Virus record (IMG/VR): IMGVR_UViG_3300009420_000037
Span: 1-36,242 of that record
Source of the DNA: a virus
Length of the DNA: 36,242 bases
Reading direction: 5' to 3' (one strand)
The notes under the pieces are model-generated. The model ran no database searches and had not been told where the DNA came from. It saw only the letters and a list, made by a program, of their open reading frames with translations. Position numbers and translations under genes: made by a program. Positions 1-9,314 of the stretch are shown in pieces (within the stretch, counting starts at the first letter, position 1; every line of letters starts with the position of its first letter).

Positions 1-59
1 GCATAACGGTCGGAACCCCTAACAATTCTAATATCTTGATTATTTTTTTGATTACCCAT
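1..59 (-). CDS. 5' end of an unrecognised tail/baseplate-region gene (cut by window edge)
   Basis: An ATG at 59-57 opens a frame that stays open to the window edge, giving 19 complete codons beginning Met-Gly-Asn-Gln-Lys and continuing with a polar stretch. It overlaps the last 8 bases of the preceding gene, the tight packing seen elsewhere in this array, which suggests translational coupling. Too little is visible to assign a family. Its place after gp25, gp6 and the 1684-residue protein suggests another baseplate or tail component, but that is inference from position only. Confidence 0.6.
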   Translation of the reverse strand, partial: MGNQKNNQDIRIVRGSDRY

Positions 60-3000
60 TTAAATCAGCATTAAATATAAATTTAGTTATGAATCTATTC
101 ATCGCACTTTTACCCCTTTTCAACCCAAAATAGTTTTGGAACGGAGAACCAACTCGAAAACCCTGTCCGGTAGCGTCATTTGGTGCGTTCATATTAGGTA
201 TAGTATAAACGTTTATAGGTCTATTAAATATATATCCTGTACCTAACCCCGCAGAGGGTTTAGGGTACTCATTAGCCCCATCAAATGTCTCGTCCTGATA
301 AGGCCCTGATTGAGCTACATTAGTTTTCCACGTATTCTCTTCACCCCCCCATAATCTATTATTATCGTATTTCCAAGTATAAAATGGTACTACTTGCGTT
401 CCAGGATAATTAAATTGGTTTACTAATAGAGGGTTTTCTGAAAATGTAAGTTGACCGGGACCTAGTATTCTTCTATCCGCGACTGTACTACCAATAGTGT
501 TATAGGTACTTTTAGTACTACCCGTAAACCACACACCCATAACACCCTCAGCCACCGAAACTTCATCCTCATAGTTACCTGATAAATAAGGTAGTACTCC
601 AAACTCAGTATTAATAGAAATCATTTGAGCGTAGTCTCCGTCAACTCTTGAATCAAAAAATCTTTGTATTAAATCATTTCCGTTATCTCTAGAAAATAAT
701 TTTTGTATCGAAGAGTCTCCCGAAGCTAAAATATTATTTAAGAAAGATGAGCTAATTAATCGTGAGATAATAAATAAATTTAATAATCCTGATATGTCTT
801 GATATGATGAACTTTCAACCTCATCAATAATATATCCTTGAAATTCTGGAGTTAATAAAATTTCTTTTAGAAAGTCAGTTTTAGGTCCCAAATCCATTAT
901 TGTTGTTGGTTGCCAAATATTACCCTCGTTTCCCCCTATAGAATTAAGTGCCCCGTCACATTGGGTTTGGGGTTTAAAATTTCCATTATAGTAAGGTGCC
1001 GACCTATAGAAGAATGAGTTACTATCAGTATTAAAATATATTGGACCACAGTTTACTCTATTAGCAAAGAATAGTCCCCCTGAACCTGATTGAGGGTCAC
1101 CACAATACTTATAACGTTTTACCTCATTATCACTATTATAAAAAGTCTTTTTTTGAAATGATGGCATGTATAAGGTACCATTAATCCAGTTATTTTGAAA
1201 CATATGTCCAATAACTCCTCTACACGCTCCAAACATGAATCTAAACCTCGTTCTCCATTCAAAGAAAAATTTAAAATCTTTTGGTATACTAACGATAAGT
1301 GGGTTATCTACAAATACGTAACATCCTCCTTGAGTTCTATCATCTAAATCACATGGGTCATCTATTGCGAAAGTATCCCCGTCCCCTGTATAACATTCTA
1401 AAACTTTTAACCCTTCACATGTGAAGCTTTCTAAAATCCCATTAGCCATGAAATTAGAGTCGGGGTCGTCATCAAAGTCACCCATATTTCCAGACGAATC
1501 TGTACTACCCACGGAACTATTAGGTGGTACTGTGGTGCTCTGACCATTGTCAGAAATGGTCCAATACGTAAATGATTCATTTAAATGTAAAGGAAAATCT
1601 TGGTATGGTGCGAGAGTTCCGCCTACGTCTCTCACTGAGGAAGTAGGTAATCTATCTGACCTAAAAACTAATTTATCCGAGTTACTTATAGTTATTTTAG
1701 GCGCAATTGCATTCCAAACCCAATATGACGGAGAAATAGTCAATCCCTTATGAGATGGGTTATTGAAGTTTAAATTTACATTAGGTAGTACATTAGTCCA
1801 TTGATACGACGCACCGTCAATACGTCCCTGACCATTAGTTCCTACACCAGTACTTATTGACATTATGTCATTTAATGAAGAACCAGCAATTGCATTACTG
1901 AGAGTATTAACAGTTTTTCCATCAGTACTACCATTATTATTAATGTATGTTGAAGAACCCCATTGTACACCTAATGACGAATAGTAAGCAAGGGCGGTAG
2001 TTGTAAAGGAACTAAATGCACTTGTAGTAGGTGTAAATAAATAAGACCCATGAAATAAGTCATCGTCATTATTATTAGTAACGTCCGCGAATTGTGGCGT
2101 AGCGTTTATATTATTTAAAACCGGATAATGGGGTTTAGGTGTAAAAATATCCGAAGTCCCTGTTGTTTTTTGTATTGGAATATTTGGGTAATATTCACCT
2201 GTAAAAACATAATTAGGGTCATTCCCATAACTAGTCTCACCAAATATTTTTGAGACATCATAACTTAATGTTTGTCTCGGAGAATAAGGGTCCACTCCCC
2301 TTGCAATGAAATAAACTTTTAAGTTGTCTGAGTCGTCAAAATAATCTAAAGCCAATTTACTGGTTACTACATCAGGATTACCACCACCAAACTGAAACCC
2401 ACTACAAAAATATTCAGTATGTTTATCTATAAAATAATTCCATAGTATGGAATTATCGGTATAATTCGCGGTAGTGCCAGAAAAGTAAGTTCTAATTTCA
2501 GATATACTCATACTACCGATTACTTGATAGTACTCAATACCTGATTTAAAATCATATGAAGCTCCATCTACCGGGGAATATAAATCTAATTGTGAAGTTA
2601 CTTCAGTTCCATCTGGTTTAATATATGTACAAGGTCGTTGAACATAATTGGTGGGGTTACTAACCATAGTACCTGTAATGGATTGTGAACCATATTGATT
2701 AATAGTTAATCCAGTATTATTTACGTTAAAGTCAGGAACTAGTTCACCATCCACAAATGTTAATAACTGACCATTGTCCATATCAACATTACCATCCATA
2801 ACAGTTATAAGTGGCATATCTTCATATCGATTAAATCCATTGGATGGTACAGTTTGAGGTGTACCATTTGTTGAAAATTGGTTATTTAACACATCAACTC
2901 TCATACGGTTAGGTAAGTCGTTTGCAGAACCTGAACTTAAAGTATTAAAATACCTTTCCCTTTGACTCATTAAGTTTAATGATTGAGGTACTGAGGTATT

Positions 3001-5106
3001 AAATACGGTATGTTGCCGATTGGCCTCTTCTAAACTATACGGAGTTTTATACCAACTATTAGGTGGTGTGATATATGGTGAAGTCGGAGGTACTTCAGGG
3101 TCGTAACCTGAAAACATAACCCCGTTGTATTGTGTAGCTAATGAAGTATTATCATTACCGTTATAACACGCAAAACATTCATCATTCATATTATTACCAT
3201 AACAGGTAATATCATTATACGCACCAATACTTACGAAATCGGCTAAATTACTTTCGTTATTATTCGCCAATAAAATATCCATATCATCAATAGTTTCACT
3301 TTCAGCTGGAGCCATTTGAGTATCTTGACAAGAACAAGCCTCACAATCGGGGTAAGTAATCATAGGAAGAGTTAACCTTTTAAATGGGTTATCCTTCGAT
3401 AGTGGTGTTATAGATTCTTTTTTACAGTCACTTTTCTTTAATTTACTACTTAAGAAAGCAACAACCTTACAAATCGCATAAACTAACTTATTGACAATCC
3501 AAAGAATTATATTAATAATAATTCTAAATATCGGGTATAATAATGCTAAAACATGCATTATCGGTATAATAACAAAAATAGTAGGAGTAATAACACCAAT
3601 TAATATATTAAATAAGAAAAATAGAAAATCAAAATTTCTTTGACCGTCATTCATAGGAAAACGATTGTTTTCACTCATACAGGACTTATCAAGTATTTCT
3701 TTTATACCATAATGGGATGCCCGGCTGAGACCATATTTCCAACGGTCTATATGTGCCCCTGTTGTATAAACTTTATTATAACCAAATAAATAAAACGTAT
3801 CCTCACATTTTATTGCGGCATCTTTATCGTAATAATCATTCCAATCCAGTGAAAAAGAATAAGATTTATTTAAGTCTACTCCACCTGAATTACCTATAGA
3901 TGCGGGGTTTTGTCCTGACTCAGGAGTTTGTGACCAATGTTCTTTAATGTTAGGTATAAGATAATTGGCTCTCATAATTTGAGTTTGTAGTCCCGCCTCA
4001 TTTTGCCATTTAATTTTAAACCTATATTTTGATTTAGTTGCGACACCAATAGTGGGGTCAATGGATATCACTCTCTCACCAAATTCGTTGGTGGTCATAT
4101 ATTCAAGGTTCATTGGTATGTCAATTAACCAAGTACCATTATCATCTATGACATTACCACCATCTTCTAATTGGTATTGTTCAAGTACTGGGTCTCCATT
4201 TTCATCTTCTTGAATTGTGTGTCTTATCGCTAAAATTTCACCAGGACCCGCAACTGTGTCACATAAATTACCGGTATCTTTTTTAGGTTTACATGTTGCC
4301 TTAATATAGTCACCATCATTTGAAGAAAATACTGAACCCATGAATGTTGAATGTGGTGTTATTTCAACTCCTTGGTCACTTAAATCAAAATCAACTCTTG
4401 TAATACCAACATCACACATATCGTCTTGACCCCAAAACGACCCAACATCAATGTCTTTTATCTCAGTCATTATTTGAGGTAATGAAGAAATATCTTCTGA
4501 ATCTTTAAATAATTGACCGTTAAATTGTGATGGTACCCCTCGACCCATTCTTATTAGGTCAGAAGGTCGAAGTGAAAATTCACCCATATTAGATAAATCT
4601 AAATCCATAACAATTTTTTGACTACCTAATGGTACACCAACAATCATAAAGTCACCAGACTCATTAGTTCTTACTGAGTACTTATAATATTTTTCATATA
4701 CTTGTAATACTTCTTTACGTGTTAAAATATCATCAACAGTAGGAAAAGTACCTGTGGCGTTATGTCCGTAATATTCATCCTCATATGGTAATAAATTATA
4801 TCTATAACCATCTTCATTTTTAGTTGTAGGTGATTTATAAGGATATAAGGTCGATATAATTGGGTCAACCTCATCGACAGCGTCTAACGGTATAAAAATT
4901 GAGATGTGGGCGTTAGGTATACCTAAACCATTATTAGCTATCACACGACCAACTACCACACCATAGTCAGCGCAGAACTGTGTGTAGAGGTCTTCTTGTC
5001 TTAATTTTAAAGACAAAATTTCTAAAGAATCAAAATCTTGGTCGATTTTAACATTAATGTTTCTATCGACGCCAGGTTGTGTTCTTAATCTAATTGATTT
5101 CGGCAT
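52..5106 (-). CDS. Large baseplate-region protein with N-terminal beta-sandwich-like domains and an internal hydrophobic stretch
   Basis: A 1684-residue protein I cannot assign to a named family. Residues about 45-175 look like a carboxypeptidase-regulatory/transthyretin-like beta-sandwich: a Gly-Arg-Val strand start, a 'GIPNAHISIFIP' strand, then 'TNESGDFMIVGVP'. A second region of similar character lies at about 255-375. Residues about 492-553 are strongly hydrophobic with almost no charge, enough for two or three membrane helices, followed by a Lys-rich stretch and Cys-rich segments (CEACSC, then CFAC). The rest is Asn/Ser/Gly/Tyr-rich, typical of virion beta-structure. It follows gp25 and gp6, the slot T4 gives to wedge protein gp7 (1032 residues), so it may be a positional analogue; no similarity to gp7 is claimed. 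ATG start at 5106, 14 bases after a TATTTAT motif. Confidence 0.85.
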   Translation of the reverse strand: MPKSIRLRTQPGVDRNINVKIDQDFDSLEILSLKLRQEDLYTQFCADYGVVVGRVIANNGLGIPNAHISIFIPLDAVDEVDPIISTLYPYKSPTTKNEDGYRYNLLPYEDEYYGHNATGTFPTVDDILTRKEVLQVYEKYYKYSVRTNESGDFMIVGVPLGSQKIVMDLDLSNMGEFSLRPSDLIRMGRGVPSQFNGQLFKDSEDISSLPQIMTEIKDIDVGSFWGQDDMCDVGITRVDFDLSDQGVEITPHSTFMGSVFSSNDGDYIKATCKPKKDTGNLCDTVAGPGEILAIRHTIQEDENGDPVLEQYQLEDGGNVIDDNGTWLIDIPMNLEYMTTNEFGERVISIDPTIGVATKSKYRFKIKWQNEAGLQTQIMRANYLIPNIKEHWSQTPESGQNPASIGNSGGVDLNKSYSFSLDWNDYYDKDAAIKCEDTFYLFGYNKVYTTGAHIDRWKYGLSRASHYGIKEILDKSCMSENNRFPMNDGQRNFDFLFFLFNILIGVITPTIFVIIPIMHVLALLYPIFRIIINIILWIVNKLVYAICKVVAFLSSKLKKSDCKKESITPLSKDNPFKRLTLPMITYPDCEACSCQDTQMAPAESETIDDMDILLANNNESNLADFVSIGAYNDITCYGNNMNDECFACYNGNDNTSLATQYNGVMFSGYDPEVPPTSPYITPPNSWYKTPYSLEEANRQHTVFNTSVPQSLNLMSQRERYFNTLSSGSANDLPNRMRVDVLNNQFSTNGTPQTVPSNGFNRYEDMPLITVMDGNVDMDNGQLLTFVDGELVPDFNVNNTGLTINQYGSQSITGTMVSNPTNYVQRPCTYIKPDGTEVTSQLDLYSPVDGASYDFKSGIEYYQVIGSMSISEIRTYFSGTTANYTDNSILWNYFIDKHTEYFCSGFQFGGGNPDVVTSKLALDYFDDSDNLKVYFIARGVDPYSPRQTLSYDVSKIFGETSYGNDPNYVFTGEYYPNIPIQKTTGTSDIFTPKPHYPVLNNINATPQFADVTNNNDDDLFHGSYLFTPTTSAFSSFTTTALAYYSSLGVQWGSSTYINNNGSTDGKTVNTLSNAIAGSSLNDIMSISTGVGTNGQGRIDGASYQWTNVLPNVNLNFNNPSHKGLTISPSYWVWNAIAPKITISNSDKLVFRSDRLPTSSVRDVGGTLAPYQDFPLHLNESFTYWTISDNGQSTTVPPNSSVGSTDSSGNMGDFDDDPDSNFMANGILESFTCEGLKVLECYTGDGDTFAIDDPCDLDDRTQGGCYVFVDNPLIVSIPKDFKFFFEWRTRFRFMFGACRGVIGHMFQNNWINGTLYMPSFQKKTFYNSDNEVKRYKYCGDPQSGSGGLFFANRVNCGPIYFNTDSNSFFYRSAPYYNGNFKPQTQCDGALNSIGGNEGNIWQPTTIMDLGPKTDFLKEILLTPEFQGYIIDEVESSSYQDISGLLNLFIISRLISSSFLNNILASGDSSIQKLFSRDNGNDLIQRFFDSRVDGDYAQMISINTEFGVLPYLSGNYEDEVSVAEGVMGVWFTGSTKSTYNTIGSTVADRRILGPGQLTFSENPLLVNQFNYPGTQVVPFYTWKYDNNRLWGGEENTWKTNVAQSGPYQDETFDGANEYPKPSAGLGTGYIFNRPINVYTIPNMNAPNDATGQGFRVGSPFQNYFGLKRGKSAMNRFITKFIFNADLNG

Positions 5107-5120
5107 AATTAGTTTTTAAG

Positions 5121-5127
5121 ATAAATA
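5121..5127 (-). promoter_or_regulatory. TATTTAT leader motif (candidate late promoter element)
   Basis: Coding strand reads AAC-TATTTAT-CTTAAAAAC, ending 14 bases before the ATG of the 1684-residue protein. It is one of nine copies in gene leaders of this window. A promoter role is inferred from recurrence and position. Confidence 0.45.
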
Positions 5128-5177
5128 GTTATTCATCCTAATTTTAATTTGATTTTGTCAAAAGTATATGGATAGAT

Positions 5178-7016
5178 TTAAGAGAAGTCGACATTTTTAA
5201 GTGACTTAGCTCTCACTTTAATATCCGTATTAGGAAATCTTATTTGATAAACCTGATTTGGTTGAGCAAATATAGTATCATCAATTAACTTTATCTGTTT
5301 GGTTTGACTGTCCGAATATTTTTGAGATGTTTGAGAGTTAGAGTATCTACCACCTACTTTATTAAAAACTTTTAAATCTGAAAGAGATATGACACCAGGT
5401 ATATCTTGCACAATTCGTCTAACATCTGAAACATTTACATTAAACCCTAATTGTTGTTTTTGTGGTGAGAAATAACTATCTACCGAATTAATAATACTTG
5501 TAATAATTTGCCCTTGGTTTTGTGTTGAATCCATAACTACTGAAAGTTCAAATTCTAAATCAACCACATTAGCATTAGATATAGATATGTAATCATTTAT
5601 CATTCTATAATGCGATAAGTAGTTTGCTATATTTTGTTTTAATGTATTAGAGATTGACTCCGTTAGTTTTCCTTGAGTGTCATAGGATAATATCTCAATC
5701 TTAATTTTATTATCTTCTTCGGTAATTGCCGCCTTAGCTGGTGCTCCATACCTACTTGGCATTGTTCTAACTAATGAGTTATAATCATTAACAGTGACCG
5801 CTCTTTTTTGTGCTCCAAAATTAAACGAAACCATATTTCTTACTTCCTCAGTAGTTGGTAAGTCCCCACCTCCGATAGCCGCAGTTACATTGGTTACCCT
5901 TAAACTTTCACTAACATTCTGACTAATTGGGCTAGATGGTCCATTTACATCAAAATATGTTGTCCCAAATTGCGTTATTACGTTAACACCAACATTAGAC
6001 GCCTTACCTCCACCAATTCGATACTGAACAAATAAAGTAGTGTTAGCCCTTACCGTAACCCCTAATCCAATATTATTTTGATAATCCTGTATTCTTAACG
6101 GTATCCCCGTTCTAGTAAACTCTTGTAATTGTTCTTCAGGTGTTGTTGTACCTCCACCAAAATTTATCTTACAATACCCTTCAGGCGTGTACTCAGAAAC
6201 AAATCGTGTTTCAGTCTCAATGTATTTACCAACTTTAATCCCTGGTTGGTCAGCGGGTTTTGTTGGGTCTTCAATGAAAATTTTAGACTCGGCAAGCGCA
6301 TCAACTTCATACCACTTATTAGGCGCGTTGATAAACTCATCATATGTTGGTGGTGATTGATAATTTGTACCATCCTTTTGTATTATGGATGTTATACTAA
6401 TAACATTTTTTTCTGGTAAGAAAAATTCATAGAATGGTCTAACATCATTATTATTGATAATTTTTTTAAACGTCTTAGTTAACCCATTAACCACAACCTC
6501 TCGTTTAGTCATCGTATAATTAATTAATCGGTTATTTGCATCAAAATTTGGTATTTTAGTACGATTAGGGTACCCTTCACTATTATATTGTGAACTAAAA
6601 TCAATATCATTAGGGTTCTCAAAAACTTGACCTCCACCCACAAATTGTGACCCCGCTCTCATATTACCTAGATATCTTTCGTCTTCTTGGTCACCTAAAG
6701 CAGGTACGGTAATGGAAACATCAATTAAAGCGATTGACGGTCTATTACCCGGTATTTTTAACCCATAGGTTCTAGCTATATTATATATCGATGATTTTTG
6801 TTGTGCGTATTGTAAAACCGTCTCCTGAATACTACGGTCCATGTGGTAATGTAGATTATCTCCGATAGCGGCATTTAAATCCATAAACACCGAATAAATG
6901 GATGCGTCATTAAAATTACCAATTAATTCAGGGTAATACTGTTGTGTGTAATTAATCAATTCCTGTCTTAAGGATTGAAAATCTCTGTCTGTGTATGATA
7001 TCTTACGGTTAGCCAT
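5178..7016 (-). CDS. gp6: Baseplate wedge protein, gp6/gpJ family
   Basis: A 612-residue protein with the features of the T4 gp6 / P2 gpJ baseplate wedge family. The N-terminus has 'YTDRDFQSLRQELINYTQQY' followed by 'FNDASIYSVFMDLNAAIGDNL', the usual opening of these proteins. The mid-region carries Gly-rich strands ('NFGGGTTTPEEQ', 'AIGGGDLPTTEEVRNMVSFNF') and the segment on replacing the random frame ('KRAVTVNDYNSLVRTMPSRYGAPAKAAI'), which is characteristic of gpJ-like proteins. In T4, gp6 dimers form the inner ring that joins wedges around the hub, working with gp25 and gp53. Length is close to T4 gp6 (660). It starts 6 bases after the gp25 stop, so the two are almost certainly co-transcribed. 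Confidence 0.93.
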   Translation of the reverse strand: MANRKISYTDRDFQSLRQELINYTQQYYPELIGNFNDASIYSVFMDLNAAIGDNLHYHMDRSIQETVLQYAQQKSSIYNIARTYGLKIPGNRPSIALIDVSITVPALGDQEDERYLGNMRAGSQFVGGGQVFENPNDIDFSSQYNSEGYPNRTKIPNFDANNRLINYTMTKREVVVNGLTKTFKKIINNNDVRPFYEFFLPEKNVISITSIIQKDGTNYQSPPTYDEFINAPNKWYEVDALAESKIFIEDPTKPADQPGIKVGKYIETETRFVSEYTPEGYCKINFGGGTTTPEEQLQEFTRTGIPLRIQDYQNNIGLGVTVRANTTLFVQYRIGGGKASNVGVNVITQFGTTYFDVNGPSSPISQNVSESLRVTNVTAAIGGGDLPTTEEVRNMVSFNFGAQKRAVTVNDYNSLVRTMPSRYGAPAKAAITEEDNKIKIEILSYDTQGKLTESISNTLKQNIANYLSHYRMINDYISISNANVVDLEFELSVVMDSTQNQGQIITSIINSVDSYFSPQKQQLGFNVNVSDVRRIVQDIPGVISLSDLKVFNKVGGRYSNSQTSQKYSDSQTKQIKLIDDTIFAQPNQVYQIRFPNTDIKVRAKSLKNVDFS

Positions 7017-7022
7017 ATACTA

Positions 7023-7484
7023 TTAAATATTAATGATAACAAAATCTTTAGATGAAAACGTACCATTAACGATAGTATAGTCAATTCTTAGCTTTGCAGT
7101 GTACTCCTCAGTACCTTGTCCTGCTATCCTATAGATTTGACCCCCTAGTTCATCATAATTTATTTCACCCGCTAAAGGTTCGGCATCGAGATATGGTTCT
7201 ATCGATATATCATTTATTTGTAAGTTAGGAATATATTTATCGACCGCTTCCCTAACATCCGCTTTGATAGCATCAAATGTTGGGCCATCCATTGGTTCAA
7301 AAATAAATTCATAAATACGGGTACCAAAATCAGGTAAGTAATATCTACTACCTCTTCTAGTTAATATCAGATGTAGTAAGTCTGCCCTAATCTCTTCGTT
7401 CGATGTGCGCGTCAATCTAAGGTAGTCCCCTTGTAAACTATCTCTAAATGGGAAAAATACTCCGTATGTTTTACCGTCTGCCAT
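7023..7484 (-). CDS. gp25: Baseplate wedge protein gp25 (gpW/lysozyme-like fold)
   Basis: A 153-residue protein of the gp25/gpW family. The signature is 'IRADLLHLILTRRGSRYYLPDFGTRIYEFIFEP': an early helix of hydrophobics, then the Arg-Gly loop, the PxFGT strand and the FEP turn. In contractile injection systems gp25 sits in the core of each wedge with gp6 and triggers sheath polymerisation. It is the first gene after the nrdA terminator and heads the wedge unit with gp6 6 bases downstream. A TATTTAT motif ends just 5 bases before the ATG, so a transcript started by that element would have little or no leader. The length is typical of the family. Confidence 0.95.
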   Translation of the reverse strand: MADGKTYGVFFPFRDSLQGDYLRLTRTSNEEIRADLLHLILTRRGSRYYLPDFGTRIYEFIFEPMDGPTFDAIKADVREAVDKYIPNLQINDISIEPYLDAEPLAGEINYDELGGQIYRIAGQGTEEYTAKLRIDYTIVNGTFSSKDFVIINI

Positions 7485-7489
7485 ATTTC

Positions 7490-7496
7490 ATAAATA
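7490..7496 (-). promoter_or_regulatory. TATTTAT leader motif just upstream of gp25
   Basis: Coding strand reads TTATATTTATG, five bases before the gp25 ATG and downstream of the nrdA terminator. It is a good position to restart transcription after that terminator, although the very short distance would make the message nearly leaderless. Confidence 0.45.
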
Positions 7497-7528
7497 TAAT
7501 CACAGATTATTTTATTTAAATATAAAAG

Positions 7529-7558
7529 AAAAAAGGTTAGACGAATCTAACCTTTTTT
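7529..7558 (-). terminator. Strong bidirectional intrinsic terminator after nrdA
   Basis: Perfect inverted repeat: 12-base arms (7529-7540 and 7547-7558) around a 6-base loop. The arms begin with an A6 run and end with a T6 run, so on either strand the stem GGTTAG/CTAACC is followed by a U-tract. It lies 24 bases after the nrdA stop and 45 bases before the gp25 start, separating the DNA metabolism block from the wedge block. Confidence 0.9.
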
Positions 7559-7582
7559 CATAATATACTTGATTTCTACCTC

Positions 7583-9289
7583 TTATCCCTCACACGCAAC
7601 ACATTGTAAATCATTAAGATTCAACTTTTTTCTTGCGAATGCCTGTGCAGAATTCATTGAGTGTTGATAATAAAGTGTTTTTACCCCTAACTTCCATGAG
7701 TCAATAAGTAACTTATTAACGTCTTTAGTTGGCATTTCAGGTGAAACCATTAAATTTAATGATTGTGATTGGTCAATATAGTCTTGTCTAATAGCTGCTT
7801 GGTTAATAATTGATGATTGGTTAATTTCTGCAAATGTTCTAAATACGTCTTTTTGGTTATCAGTTAAGAAATCTAAATGTTGCACTGAACCATCTGCCCT
7901 TTTTATGGTATCCCAAACTTCTTTATTATCTTTACCCATAGTATTTAATAGTTCTTTAAGTACGGGGTTTTTAATTGTGATTTTCATCTTAGCAACATCT
8001 TTCACATAACAATTTGACCATATAGGTTCAATTGATTGTGAAACTTGACCAAGAATAAATGCCGATGATGTCGTAGGTGCAACAGCATTAAGTGTTACGT
8101 TTCTTCGACCATAACCTTTCAAATATTCAGGTTCGCCAAATATTTTAGCAAGTTCTTCAGATGCTTGATATGATTTATCTTTAATAGTTTTAAACACCTC
8201 AACATTTAATTTTGCGGTTTCTTTTGTGTCGAACGGTAACCCTTTTGATTGGAGTAGTGAATGCCAACCCAATACACCTAATCCAAGAGCTCTTTGTCTT
8301 TTAGCAAAATTATAAGCTTTTTCCATATAGAAAAACGCCATTCGACCTTCCCTTGTTCCATTGTCTCTTAATTCTTCTAACTTATTACAATAGTCAGTTA
8401 CTACAGCATCTAAGAAATAAACCATAGTCTCAACCGCATCAGTATCTTTCCATTCATCATAATGAAGTACATTCATAGAAGATAAAACACAAACAAATGA
8501 TTCGTCATCTGAATTATGTAATGCTATTTCAGAACAAAGGTTAGAGTTATAAATTTTAGCTCCTTTATCACGATAAACTTCAGGAGCATTATTATTCATT
8601 GTGTCATGAAACATAATATATGGATAACCTATCTCACCTCGTCTTTGAATAACTTTAGCCCATATCTTTCTTTTGTCGTCATCACCAGCAATCATTTCTT
8701 CCATAAACTTATCAGTCACAGTAACCGCATGTGTTAAATCTTGAATTGATGCCCCTTCAGTACCTATTTCTAAGAACTCCATAATGTCTGGATGTTCAAC
8801 AGGTAAATAGGGTGAGAAACGACCCCTACGTGTCGCTCCTTGTGAAATATTATCTACCACACTTTGAAAAAGATTCATGAAGTGGACCGCTCCAGGAGCA
8901 TGTCCGTTATCTGTTATTTTGGCTCCACGACCACGAAGGTTACCAAAGTAACCTGAAGTTCCACCCCCCATTTTACTCATCTCACCAACTTCGGCTTGTG
9001 TGAAAAGAATTGATTCAATGTTATCACTCACATTAGAACCAAAACAACTGACAGGTAATCCTCTTTCTTTGCCGAAGTTTGCCCATACTGGTGACGATAA
9101 TGAATACCACCCTTTACTCATATATTCGTAAAATTTATCAGCAAACCCTTCTTTATTTAAAAGTTTTTCCGCGTGTTTAGCTATTGTTTTTATTCTATCT
9201 AAAGGTTCTTCACCCTCACTTAAATAACCTCTACGAAGAAACGTTATTGATTCTTCATTAATCCAATTAAAAGGTTTTCTATTTTTCAT
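7583..9289 (-). CDS. nrdA: Ribonucleoside-diphosphate reductase large (catalytic) subunit, lacking an ATP-cone
   Basis: Class I ribonucleotide reductase alpha subunit: reduces ribonucleoside diphosphates to deoxy forms to feed phage replication. Visible catalytic residues: Cys82 ('LPVSCFGSN') and Cys267 ('FVCVLSSMN') as the redox pair, the Asn250-Cys252-Glu254 active-site motif in 'NSNLCSEI', the paired tyrosines in 'TLYYQHSMNSAQ' for radical transfer, and a C-terminal CVAC (Cys563, Cys566) for re-reduction. At 568 residues it is much shorter than E. coli NrdA (761). It begins directly in the alpha-specific region and has no N-terminal ATP-cone, whereas the partner NrdB does have one. It lies 25 bases downstream of nrdB and ends at a strong terminator. 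ATG start. Confidence 0.96.
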   Translation of the reverse strand: MKNRKPFNWINEESITFLRRGYLSEGEEPLDRIKTIAKHAEKLLNKEGFADKFYEYMSKGWYSLSSPVWANFGKERGLPVSCFGSNVSDNIESILFTQAEVGEMSKMGGGTSGYFGNLRGRGAKITDNGHAPGAVHFMNLFQSVVDNISQGATRRGRFSPYLPVEHPDIMEFLEIGTEGASIQDLTHAVTVTDKFMEEMIAGDDDKRKIWAKVIQRRGEIGYPYIMFHDTMNNNAPEVYRDKGAKIYNSNLCSEIALHNSDDESFVCVLSSMNVLHYDEWKDTDAVETMVYFLDAVVTDYCNKLEELRDNGTREGRMAFFYMEKAYNFAKRQRALGLGVLGWHSLLQSKGLPFDTKETAKLNVEVFKTIKDKSYQASEELAKIFGEPEYLKGYGRRNVTLNAVAPTTSSAFILGQVSQSIEPIWSNCYVKDVAKMKITIKNPVLKELLNTMGKDNKEVWDTIKRADGSVQHLDFLTDNQKDVFRTFAEINQSSIINQAAIRQDYIDQSQSLNLMVSPEMPTKDVNKLLIDSWKLGVKTLYYQHSMNSAQAFARKKLNLNDLQCVACEG

Positions 9290-9314
9290 ATTATTTTTTT
9301 ATTATTATTTTGTT

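Noticed and set aside
1547-1753. Open frame on the plus strand inside the 1684-residue gene, and similar plus-strand frames elsewhere (for example 15856-16164, 25449-25769, 28630-28926, 30504-30764)
   Set aside because: All lie wholly antisense to well-supported genes, have no recognisable domains and no promoter or terminator context. Treated as shadow frames.
6164-6373. Minus-strand open frame of 69 codons overlapping gp6 in another frame
   Set aside because: Completely inside the gp6 gene, low-complexity composition, no family resemblance and no independent leader.
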